The translations under genes and the position numbers were made by a program. Below, one piece after another: positions 48,140-55,668 of a stretch of 64,000 nucleotides of DNA (positions within the stretch are counted from its first letter, which is position 1; every line of letters starts with the position of its first letter). The notes under the pieces are model-generated. The model saw nothing but the letters and a program-made list of their open reading frames with translations. It ran no database searches and was not told the DNA's origin. Origin of the DNA: M3007 sp046160625 (lineage in GTDB: Bacteria; Bacteroidota; Bacteroidia; Chitinophagales; Saprospiraceae); NCBI GenBank assembly GCA_046160625.1, contig JBJXGZ010000014.1, positions 1 to 64,000 on the forward strand, written 5' to 3'.

Positions 48140-48607
48140 TCAATTACAAACAGGAAGTGTAACCTTTAAAAGAGCCTGGCTCCCTTGTAAAGTGAAAGAG
48201 AAAATTACACTATCCTGATTTGGGAGAAAAGTGTAGTTGCCAGAGAAACAAAGAGAGTCTGTCAAAATAATCGATTCACCGGGTCGGATTGGATATAATT
48301 GGTTGGCAGTGCCGGGACACCTATTTATGGTGGTGGCGCTGCCCAATTTCTTGTTTAACTGGGGATTGGAAACAGTGATTGTATCATTTGAAATATTTGA
48401 TAACGTATAAAAAACTTTATATGAAGCGAGTCCGTTCACACAAGCCCTGACGCATCCCGGTTTTGGGAAACAAGGGTTATTTGGTTCTTCTAGTTTTGAA
48501 ATCCAAGCGTTTTCAACTTTTGCGACAGGAGGCACAAGCGGATCGTAGCATCCAATAACAAAGGCCAGGAAAGTGAATAAAAAACAGATTTTGATTTTAT
48601 TTTTCAT
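48140..48607 (-). CDS. Six-cysteine lipoprotein upstream of CHAT copy 3
   Basis: The 155-residue protein has a lipoprotein signal with Cys20 (FVIGC). The mature part has six further cysteines (NPCFPKPGC, VRAC, NRC, SLC, PVC), consistent with three disulfides in an exported domain, and a beta-rich pattern (VFYTLSNISNDTITVSN, SVIFSFTLQG). I recognise no family. Its stop lies 12 bases before CHAT copy 3, so the two are probably cotranscribed and may interact as anchor, inhibitor, substrate or sensor. Confidence 0.7.
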   Translation of the reverse strand: MKNKIKICFLFTFLAFVIGCYDPLVPPVAKVENAWISKLEEPNNPCFPKPGCVRACVNGLASYKVFYTLSNISNDTITVSNPQLNKKLGSATTINRCPGTANQLYPIRPGESIILTDSLCFSGNYTFLPNQDSVIFSFTLQGSQALLKVTLPVCN

Positions 48608-48733
48608 GGTGGTTGGTTTTCAATATTAAACAACAAGTTTGCAATTTTATCGCCTGCAAGATATTGAATTGTTGCAAAAATCCGGAATTATGACATTGAT
48701 TTTTGAATTACCTGATCTCTTGTATGGCATCAT

Positions 48734-48820
48734 TCACTCCACTAGCACAAACCCCGTTTACCCGCCATAGTCCCGAGGATTCGGGACGTAGGAGGGCTCA
48801 CTCCACCAACACAAACCCCG
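48734..48820. repeat. Palindromic element flanked by a 23-bp direct repeat at the end of CHAT copy 4
   Basis: TCACTCCAC-T/C-A-G/A-CACAAACCCCG occurs at 48734-48756 and 48798-48820 (21 of 23 identical). The second copy is the real 3' end of CHAT copy 4 (GFVLVE and stop). Between them lies a 41-base element beginning TTTACCCGCC, containing GTCCCGAGGATTCGGGAC and ending GGAGGGC. The layout is that of an insertion with target duplication. Confidence 0.75.
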
Positions 48821-51800
48821 CCCACTGATAAGGATCCAAGCCCGCATCCCGCAACTCCTTCTGTGCAGCGCGGAATGCCTCGGGGATAGTCATTTTCTGT
48901 TCTTTACCCGCAAGAGCTTCAGCGTCGGAGGGCAGCCATTTCTTGTAAAAAGTGGTCATCAGCAGAGAGGTCTGCTTGTCCGGCACCTGCCAGAGGCTCA
49001 TTATCAGGTACTTGGCTCCGGCTATTTTAAAGGCGCGCTGAAGGCCGTACACCCCTTCGTTTCCCTGTATATCGCCAAGGCCGGTTTCGCAGGCGGAGAG
49101 CACTACTAATTCGGTGTTGCTCAGGTTCATCTGGCTGATCTCGTAGGCGGTTAAGATGCCGTCTTCCATGCCGGGTTTGAGGGGTTTCCCGGTTTTCCAG
49201 GCGTGGTTGGCGCCAGCGAGGAGGAGGCCGGAGCGGATCATGGGGTGCTCGGAGATTTTGAAGACGGGTTCGTTCAACGTCGGAAGGGTTTTAAACCCTT
49301 CCGACGTTTGGGGCTCAGGGAAGAAAAATCCGTGGGTGGCGATGTGCAGGATTCGGGGGGAAGGATTGCTTCCGGCTCCGATGGTTTTAAAGGCTTCTTC
49401 GGTAGCGTTATAACCCCGGCGGGTTTGGGTTGGTATTCCGGCTGTTTTCAGGATGCGTTCGAGGTTACCCACTTCTCGGTCAGTGAACGGTAGGCTGCCC
49501 CAAGTGCCGACGCGTAAGGTAGAGTCGGTGTAGAAAAAATTGAGTTCCCCCCGTGAGGCGACGGAAACAGAGTCAATCGAAGCAATGGAATTCACAAGGG
49601 CGGTGCTGTCCAAATCGTATTGAATGCCACCGAAAAGCAAGGCATTTTTTGTGCTTGTTTTGAGTTGGTTGGGCACTACCAATTGGCCTGCCTTCGTACC
49701 TACGGCGAGTGAACGGGTACTGCCGAGTTCTACCAACTGGTAGCGATCGCCGAGGACTGAATCCAATCTGATAGGGATAGCAGTCAGATTGAGGCGGTGA
49801 AGCAACCCGGAGTTGGAAAAATAGACGACTGTTGCGCCTTTCAGTTCTTTTTCAAGCGGTTTCCAGATGAGTTTGTAGAGGGTTTCCCTGGTTTTTTCAA
49901 CAGGTTCGATGCCCCGGTCTGGCAGGGTGTAAAGTCGAGATACATAGTCTGCTCTTCGTTCTTCAGTGGTGTGAAGGAGTGCGTTCAGTTGTTTTTCTTC
50001 AAAAAGGGGAATAAAAAGGGGTGAAGCATCCCCGGGCCTTACCAGTAATGCGGCGTACATGACACTGTCTGTGGTTTTGGGGTTGCTGAATTTGTAATCC
50101 ACGAATTCTATTGCTGATTCGCCTGGCCAGAGTGCTGCTTGTACCTCCTGCCAGTTGACCTGTTTAATTGCCTGCCCAAAACCCGCCACGGTGCTGGTGA
50201 GCTCTTTTTCGAGGGTGTTGGCTTTTTCTTCGAGTTCTGATACGCCTTTACGCTCTGCGATGGGCTTTACGTATAAAGCAGCAAGGCGGCGGTTGTAGGC
50301 TTTGAGTTGGTAGTATTTTTCGGTAGTGACTGAATCCGACAACGCAAGGTGGCTGACTTGCGAAACGGCATTTAACAAAAAACCTTTATGGAAAAGGGTA
50401 TTGTTGTAGCAGTCAGCAGACAATTCTGTTTGCGTTTGGGTGAAAGAAAACAAAAGGTTTTGCTCAGCCGTAAAGTTATTGATGTAGGATGTTAATTCTC
50501 TTTCCGAAAGGTGGCGAAATGCTTTGAGGAGTAACGACTTGTCAATTTCGCGGGCTTCCAATAAATAGGGTTTGGCAGCATCAAATTTTTTCGTAGTCCA
50601 ATACAAATGAGCCAGACTATTCAGGTTTTTTGGATATGCTTGATGTTCTTTACCCAAAACTTTTTCCTGGATAGCTTTGGTTTCGAGGTAGAGCGGTTCG
50701 GCTTTTTTGTAATTGCCCATGTGCTTATACAAATTCGCCAGGTTGTTCAGGCTTTTTGCATATACTGGATGTTCTTTACCCAAAACTTTTTCCTGGATAT
50801 CTTTTGCTTCTAAGCAAAGCGGCTCGGCTTTTTCGTATTGGCCCATGCTATAGTACAAAACCGCCAGATTGTGCAGGCTGCTAGCATATTCAGGATGTTC
50901 TTTTCCCAAAACTTTTTCCCTGATGGCTTTTGCTTCCAGGAAGATCGGCTCGGCTTTTTCGTAATTACCCATGTACGAATATATAGTCGCCAGGTGGCTA
51001 AGGCTACTGGCATAATCAGGATGTTGTTTACCCAAAACTTTTTCCCTGATGGCTTTTGATTCGAGGTACAGCGGCTCCGCTTTTTCGTAATTACCCATGA
51101 GCGTATATAAATTCGCCAGGTTGTTCAGGCTGCTGGCATATTCAGGATGTTCTCTACCCAAAACTTTACTCCTGATGGCTTTTGCTTCCAGGAAGAGTAT
51201 CTCTGCTTTTTCGTAATTACTCATGTACGAATATAAAGCCGCCACGTTGTTCAGGCTGGTTGCATAATCAGGATGTTCTCTACCCAAAATTTTTCCCCTG
51301 ATGGCTTTTGCTTCTAGGTAGAGCGGCTCCGCTTTTTCGTAGTTACCCAAAGCCAAATTCAAATTAGCCAGAGCGTTCAGGCTCCAGGCATAACTAGCAT
51401 GTTCTTTACCCAAAACTTTTTCCTTGATAGCGATGGCTTGTAGGTAGAGCGGCTCGGCTTTTACGTAGTTGCCCATGTCCTTATACAAAATCCCCAGGTT
51501 GTTCAGGCTATTGGCATAATCAGGATGTTCTTTTCCCAAAACTTTTTCAAAGATGGCTAGGGATTCGAGGTAAAACGGCTCGGCTTTTTCGTATTTACCC
51601 ATTTCCTTATACAAAAACGCCAGATTGTTCAGGCTTCTGGTATAGTCTGGATGTTCTTTCCCTAATACTTTTTCCCGGATGGCTTTAATTTCGAGGTACA
51701 GCGGCTCCGCTTTTTCATATTTGCCCATGTCCTTATACAAAATCCCCAGGTTGTTCAGGCTGTTGGCATAATCAGGATATACCTTTCCCAAGGCTTTTTC

Positions 51801-52106
51801 CCGAATGTCTTTGGCTTCTATGTACCATTTTTCAGCCTCGGTGTAGTCTCTTTTAAAATAATTCACCCGACCCCGGTTGAAACAACAACTCCCAAACACT
51901 GCAGACTCTCGACCCATCTTTTCAAGGGCGATCTTTTCCGCTTCAGCATTCACCTCAAGGGCTTTATTGAAATCCCGCTTGTCAGTGAGCGCACGGGAGA
52001 CTTGAATGAGACTATCCACCTGTTTTATCACGGTGGAGTCCGCATTTTGTGCAAATGCAATAATGGGAAGTAGAATAAAAACGGGTAAGAGAAAAATGGT
52101 TTTCAT
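48798..52106 (-). CDS. Exported TPR-CHAT protease (copy 4)
   Basis: The 1102-residue protein has a signal peptide ending PIIAFAQ. Eleven 42-residue TPR units (residues 64-525) are unusually alike, most reading LGKEHPxYAxSLNNLAxLY-like. The CHAT domain has His925 (IATHGFFF) and Cys1006 (LSACETGLGD). Its signal-peptide region and CHAT domain are very close to copy 1 (including the same palindrome), while the TPRs differ. Two small elements lie in frame: one giving EGFKTLP after the His and one giving PSDAEALAGKEQ near residue ~1060. It is the first gene of the minus-strand protease array and diverges from a small exported protein gene. Confidence 0.88.
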   Translation of the reverse strand: MKTIFLLPVFILLPIIAFAQNADSTVIKQVDSLIQVSRALTDKRDFNKALEVNAEAEKIALEKMGRESAVFGSCCFNRGRVNYFKRDYTEAEKWYIEAKDIREKALGKVYPDYANSLNNLGILYKDMGKYEKAEPLYLEIKAIREKVLGKEHPDYTRSLNNLAFLYKEMGKYEKAEPFYLESLAIFEKVLGKEHPDYANSLNNLGILYKDMGNYVKAEPLYLQAIAIKEKVLGKEHASYAWSLNALANLNLALGNYEKAEPLYLEAKAIRGKILGREHPDYATSLNNVAALYSYMSNYEKAEILFLEAKAIRSKVLGREHPEYASSLNNLANLYTLMGNYEKAEPLYLESKAIREKVLGKQHPDYASSLSHLATIYSYMGNYEKAEPIFLEAKAIREKVLGKEHPEYASSLHNLAVLYYSMGQYEKAEPLCLEAKDIQEKVLGKEHPVYAKSLNNLANLYKHMGNYKKAEPLYLETKAIQEKVLGKEHQAYPKNLNSLAHLYWTTKKFDAAKPYLLEAREIDKSLLLKAFRHLSERELTSYINNFTAEQNLLFSFTQTQTELSADCYNNTLFHKGFLLNAVSQVSHLALSDSVTTEKYYQLKAYNRRLAALYVKPIAERKGVSELEEKANTLEKELTSTVAGFGQAIKQVNWQEVQAALWPGESAIEFVDYKFSNPKTTDSVMYAALLVRPGDASPLFIPLFEEKQLNALLHTTEERRADYVSRLYTLPDRGIEPVEKTRETLYKLIWKPLEKELKGATVVYFSNSGLLHRLNLTAIPIRLDSVLGDRYQLVELGSTRSLAVGTKAGQLVVPNQLKTSTKNALLFGGIQYDLDSTALVNSIASIDSVSVASRGELNFFYTDSTLRVGTWGSLPFTDREVGNLERILKTAGIPTQTRRGYNATEEAFKTIGAGSNPSPRILHIATHGFFFPEPQTSEGFKTLPTLNEPVFKISEHPMIRSGLLLAGANHAWKTGKPLKPGMEDGILTAYEISQMNLSNTELVVLSACETGLGDIQGNEGVYGLQRAFKIAGAKYLIMSLWQVPDKQTSLLMTTFYKKWLPSDAEALAGKEQKMTIPEAFRAAQKELRDAGLDPYQWAGFVLVE
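48904..48934. repeat. In-frame 31-bp element in CHAT copy 4
   Basis: The element begins TTTACCCGC and ends GGAGGGC, matching the ends of the element at 48757-48797 and part of the caspase palindrome (same 31-base length there). It adds PSDAEALAGKEQ where copies 1-3 have a short loop (KWLEEKM-type). Confidence 0.7.
49276..49308. repeat. In-frame palindrome in CHAT copy 4
   Basis: Arms 49276-49291 and 49293-49308 are perfect complements with a 1-base centre, identical to the palindrome of copy 1 at 38739-38771 and at the same codon position. Confidence 0.85.
50532..51917 (-). repeat. Homogeneous 126-bp tandem repeats coding for TPRs in CHAT copy 4
   Basis: Eleven units of 42 codons recur with strong nucleotide similarity (GGATGTTCTTTACCCAAAAC or close variants in nearly every unit on the plus strand). 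The neighbouring CHAT copies have the same protein repeat but much less uniform DNA. This suggests recent unit expansion or conversion. Confidence 0.85.
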
Positions 52107-52175
52107 GGTGCGACGAATTTAGTGAGCGAACAAAAATCGAAGCGTGCAACAGGGATTAAGCGAAGCGAAGATATG
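52107..52175 (-). promoter_or_regulatory. 5' leader of CHAT copy 4, related to those of copies 1 and 2
   Basis: Shares GCGAC, a GTGAG block, TCGAAGCGTG and GGGATTAAGCGAA with the leader of copy 1, at lower overall identity. On the gene strand TATCTTCG is one mismatch from TAnnTTTG. Confidence 0.4.
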
Positions 52176-52186
52176 TAAGTACACCT

Positions 52187-52194
52187 TATGTTTG
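52187..52194 (+). promoter_or_regulatory. Candidate -7 element for the small exported protein
   Basis: TATGTTTG fits TAnnTTTG and lies 65 bases before ATG 52260. No convincing -33 TTTG is seen. Confidence 0.35.
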
Positions 52195-52259
52195 TGTGCA
52201 CAATGAAGTACGCTCGCCGCGAATCCAATGATTCTGCGTTTCTTCCCAAAAATTCCGCC

Positions 52260-52745
52260 ATGCGATCTTTTCTACTGCTCTTTTTTTGCCTGGCCTGTTT
52301 CTCAGCCTTTGGACAAAAAATGCTCCTGCTCGAGCGCGCCAACCGCGCTAAAACCACCAAATTCTATACAGGCGATGTGCTCCGTTTCCGCCTTGTGGGC
52401 GAAGAAGATTACTGGTACCAACGTACCATCACGGACATCTTGCCCGAATCGAACACTTTGTTGCTGGACAATTTCGCGGTAAAACTCCCTGAAATTCAAA
52501 CCATTAAAATGCGCAGAAAACCCATTTGGCGCATCGCAGGGGGGGCTGCATTCTCGCTCGGCGCCACGCTGGCGTTGGCAACCACGATTGGTCGCTTTGG
52601 CTATCAGGACAAGGGCGTGGACGCACCAAAGCTATACAGCATTGCTGCCGCATCGTTCGGTGCAGGTTGGTTTTTGAGTACGCCGAGAAAATTAAAATTG
52701 GGAAAGAAACACAGGCTGCGGATTGTGGAGGTGAAATTTTGGTAA
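52260..52745 (+). CDS. Small exported protein of unknown function
   Basis: The 161-residue protein starts at ATG 52260, which begins a proper signal peptide (MRSFLLLFFCLACFSAFGQ); an upstream ATG would bury it. The mature part has a beta-rich N-terminal half (YTGDVLRFRLVGEEDYWYQRT split by turns; ILPESNTLLLDN) and a hydrophobic pair of segments near residues 95-145. The pattern resembles small Bacteroidota envelope proteins but I cannot name a family. Its stop codon lies inside the left arm of the long inverted repeat that follows. Confidence 0.6.
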   Translation: MRSFLLLFFCLACFSAFGQKMLLLERANRAKTTKFYTGDVLRFRLVGEEDYWYQRTITDILPESNTLLLDNFAVKLPEIQTIKMRRKPIWRIAGGAAFSLGATLALATTIGRFGYQDKGVDAPKLYSIAAASFGAGWFLSTPRKLKLGKKHRLRIVEVKFW

Positions 52746-52953
52746 CGAGGTTTATACACCGGGGACTTTGAGTCTAATGTCGTCAGCTTAAGGAATTTGT
52801 TGTCTTAGCGGTCAGACGACTTTGAGTCGTCAGACCGCGTGGCGACATCGTCTGACGGCTTTTCGCCGTCTGACGAGTAAGTAGTCCGCGAACAGTTTTT
52901 CCTTAAGCTGACGACATTAGACTCAAAGTCCCCGGTGTATAAACCTAGTTACC
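52741..52953. repeat. 213-bp composite inverted repeat between convergent genes
   Basis: Outer arms of 54 bases (52741-52794 and 52900-52953) pair with a single mismatch. Between them are two further hairpins: GCGGTCAGACGAC/GTCGTCAGACCGC (52809-52839) and CGTCTGACGGC/GCCGTCTGACG (52849-52875). The left arm contains the stop codon of the small exported protein and the right arm ends 7 bases before the stop of the next gene. Confidence 0.9.
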
Positions 52954-52959
52954 AAAACC

Positions 52960-55467
52960 TCACTCACTCACCACCACCTTTTCCCTGAGCACCGTATGTC
53001 CAAGCACGTTTACGGCTTGCAGCACATAAATTCCCACGGGTAGCGCGGCCACATCTATCAGCACATCGTTTAGCGCTTGCCGGGCAATTTTTTTGCTCAA
53101 AACCATTCGTCCGACCGCATCAAACAGTTCAATTTTCCCTTCAAAAATATCTGACGACTCGGATTTGAACATCAAAACATTCCGGGTCGGGTTTGGGAAA
53201 ACGCGGGCTTTGAGCATTCCAAAACCGGGGTTTTCTGTTCCCACTACTGTTTCCAATTTCACGGAGTAAACCCCACGTCCATGTGTGCCCGCGTATAGCT
53301 TGCGCGTGGCTTGACGAATTTTCAGATCTAAAACATACACGGCGGGCATCCCAATGCCGTAAGGTTTCCAGTCAATCTGGTCAGCATCTGTATAGAACAC
53401 ACCAATATCCGTTCCCACGATCAGGTAATTGGTAATGGAATCGTAAAGGATGCAATTGGCTGGCACATTGGGAAGGTTGCCTGAAATGTTTTGGGCGGTA
53501 AGCCAGCCGTTGGTAGTCCTGAATACTTTTTTCCCTGGCGCGTAGCCGCCTTTAGTCACCCACATGCGCTGATTGTTGGTAGGGTGAATTGCAATGCGTG
53601 TGATGTCTTCGTTGGTGGACACCAGTTTGCTTGTCCAGGTTTGGCCACCGTTATCGGTTTTATACACTTTATTCGCCCTGGTAGCAACTATGAAATTGGT
53701 GTCGCTCAGCGACATAGCTACGTCTCGCAAATCTGCATCTGCGCTACCAGTAAGGTTATCGCTGATTTTGTGAAAAGTGTCTCCGCGGTCAAAAGAACGA
53801 AACACATCTTCAAAAGCAACGATGAAGGTTTTCGGGTTTTGCGTGTTCAGTATAAACGGTGTGACCCAATCGCCGGAAGGTTCTCCGGGGATGTTGTTGG
53901 CAATGTTTACATCCGTTAGATAACCGTTGGTGGAGCGGTGAATGTCGTTGCCACCGTAGTATTCCGTAAAAATGATGTTGTTGTTGGTAGGATCAATGAT
54001 TTGGCACATCGCGTCGCCGCCATTGGTGTGTACCCAGCCAAAAGAGCGCAACCAGCCGCCGTTGTCCTGCGAACCGGCTGCAATTTTGAGTACCCCGGTT
54101 TCGCTCACCGCAATGCGATAGAATTGCGCAATTGCAAGTCCGTCCGAAAGATCGGTCCAGGTTTGGGTTTCTTCATTATAGCGGTAAATACCGCCGTCGT
54201 TGCAGTACCAGAGTTCGCGGGGGTTGTGCGGGCTGTGCACCAGGTCGTGCGCGTCGGCGTGGACTTCGGCGTGGACACCGTCGTTGTACCAGTGGGTAAT
54301 TTTTTCCCAGGTTGCGCCTTGATCGGTGGAGCGGCTCATGGATACGCCAGCGAGATAAACGATATTCGAGTCGGAAGCAGAAAAGTTGAAAACGCCCCAA
54401 TCGTCTTCCGGCGCGGCATTGTCTGTATAGCTAAGTCCTCCGTCTTTGGAAAGCAAAAAACGCTTGCCGTTGGAAAAGTGAACCCCGAGCCAATCGGCCA
54501 TCACTGGGCTGACCGCCAATCGCAGATCATTGTTCGACGTTTGAAAACTTGAAACTTGTGTCCATGTTTCCCCAAAATCGGTGCTTTTTACCACCTGACT
54601 GGTACCCCAATAATTGTGGTGTGCGGCGTAGAGCGTGGAGTCGCCGCCTGGGCGGAATTTGATGTCGGTGTATTCGCCCGTGCGGAGTGTGGTCCAGGTA
54701 TCGCCACCATCCACCGTACGACGGATGCCGCGATTGCTGGCAGCAAAAATTACTTGCGGGTTGATGGGCGACATGATCATGTTGTAGATCACATTTTCCT
54801 CGGACAGTTCCCAATCCAGCCCGGTGGGCGACCAGGTATAGCCACCGTCGGTGCTTCGGTACACACCAAGGTTCCAGTTCCACCAGCCACCTTTATCGCC
54901 AAGAGAGATATACATGATGTCTGGGTTCTGGTGGTCAATAAGGATGACGCTCACGGGCAGGTAAGGAAGTCCGTCGCCGAGTGGGGACCAAGACTGTCCT
55001 CCGTTTGATGTTTTCCACAGGCCGCCATCAGGGGTGCCTACGAAAAAAACATTTGGGTCGGTGGGGTGAAATGCCACGTGTTTGGTGCGGCCCATACCCC
55101 AATAGCCGCCATTGGGATTTTTGGACGGGCCTTCGTTTATCCACGTTGGTTGATCATCGCGGTTTTGCGCGGCGGCGACAAAATGCTTTTGGTAATCAAG
55201 CCATTGCGCCCGCATATTTGGGAAAGAGCCGTCTGTTTGCACACGATCACGCCACCACCATTTCCAGCGCTGATATTTTACAAAGGAGTTGTCCCAGCAA
55301 TCGGTATCGTCCTGGGCATTGTACTCGTCATCGAAGTAGGCGTCGAGTTGCTGAACGATTTCATAGTAATTGCGTGATGTAATGGGCACATCCACTTGTG
55401 GGAGCGTAGTTTGGGCATTGCCGAAGAAGCAGCCGAACACACAGAGGGCGAGGATCAGTTTTTTCAT
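52960..55467 (-). CDS. Secreted BNR/Vps10-like beta-propeller protein with T9SS domain
   Basis: The 835-residue protein starts at ATG 55467 (MKKLILALCVFGCFFGNAQ); the open frame extends 127 codons upstream but without coding character. The core carries at least seven Asp-box-like units (STDGGYTWS, VDGGDTWTT, STDFGETWTQ, SKDGGLSYT, STDQGATWEK, SFDRGDTFHK, TDNGGQTWTS), typical of sortilin/BNR propellers. The last ~80 residues are a T9SS type A domain (VFPNPTRNVLMF ... GIYVLQAV). Likely a surface or secreted glycan- or protein-binding protein. It diverges from yidC. Confidence 0.85.
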   Translation of the reverse strand: MKKLILALCVFGCFFGNAQTTLPQVDVPITSRNYYEIVQQLDAYFDDEYNAQDDTDCWDNSFVKYQRWKWWWRDRVQTDGSFPNMRAQWLDYQKHFVAAAQNRDDQPTWINEGPSKNPNGGYWGMGRTKHVAFHPTDPNVFFVGTPDGGLWKTSNGGQSWSPLGDGLPYLPVSVILIDHQNPDIMYISLGDKGGWWNWNLGVYRSTDGGYTWSPTGLDWELSEENVIYNMIMSPINPQVIFAASNRGIRRTVDGGDTWTTLRTGEYTDIKFRPGGDSTLYAAHHNYWGTSQVVKSTDFGETWTQVSSFQTSNNDLRLAVSPVMADWLGVHFSNGKRFLLSKDGGLSYTDNAAPEDDWGVFNFSASDSNIVYLAGVSMSRSTDQGATWEKITHWYNDGVHAEVHADAHDLVHSPHNPRELWYCNDGGIYRYNEETQTWTDLSDGLAIAQFYRIAVSETGVLKIAAGSQDNGGWLRSFGWVHTNGGDAMCQIIDPTNNNIIFTEYYGGNDIHRSTNGYLTDVNIANNIPGEPSGDWVTPFILNTQNPKTFIVAFEDVFRSFDRGDTFHKISDNLTGSADADLRDVAMSLSDTNFIVATRANKVYKTDNGGQTWTSKLVSTNEDITRIAIHPTNNQRMWVTKGGYAPGKKVFRTTNGWLTAQNISGNLPNVPANCILYDSITNYLIVGTDIGVFYTDADQIDWKPYGIGMPAVYVLDLKIRQATRKLYAGTHGRGVYSVKLETVVGTENPGFGMLKARVFPNPTRNVLMFKSESSDIFEGKIELFDAVGRMVLSKKIARQALNDVLIDVAALPVGIYVLQAVNVLGHTVLREKVVVSE

Positions 55468-55636
55468 GAGAAAGGCAGATTTTATTGCCGGCAAAAGTAG
55501 AAATTGCCCCACCACATGGTTTGCACAAATTTCTCGTTGTGCTACTGGAAGCCAAGTTTCCAGCCTTTTGCCAGCGGTCGGTCGAGCCAATCTCCGCAAT
55601 CTTCGAGCTTTGCTATAATTGCGCTGGGTTTTGCCA

Positions 55637-55644
55637 TACTTTTG
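55637..55644 (+). promoter_or_regulatory. -7 element for yidC
   Basis: TACTTTTG fits TAnnTTTG and lies 25 bases before the ATG, giving a short leader. A TTTG at 55609-55612 is slightly too far (24 bases) for the usual -33 spacing. Confidence 0.5.
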
Positions 55645-55668
55645 CGGCCTTATTGAAAAAAACTCGTA

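Noticed and set aside
38291..52106. CRISPR-linked CHAT (Csx29/Craspase) or gasdermin defence system
   Set aside because: No Cas7-11-like or other cas gene, no CRISPR repeats and no gasdermin-like gene are present, and the CHAT proteins carry export signals.
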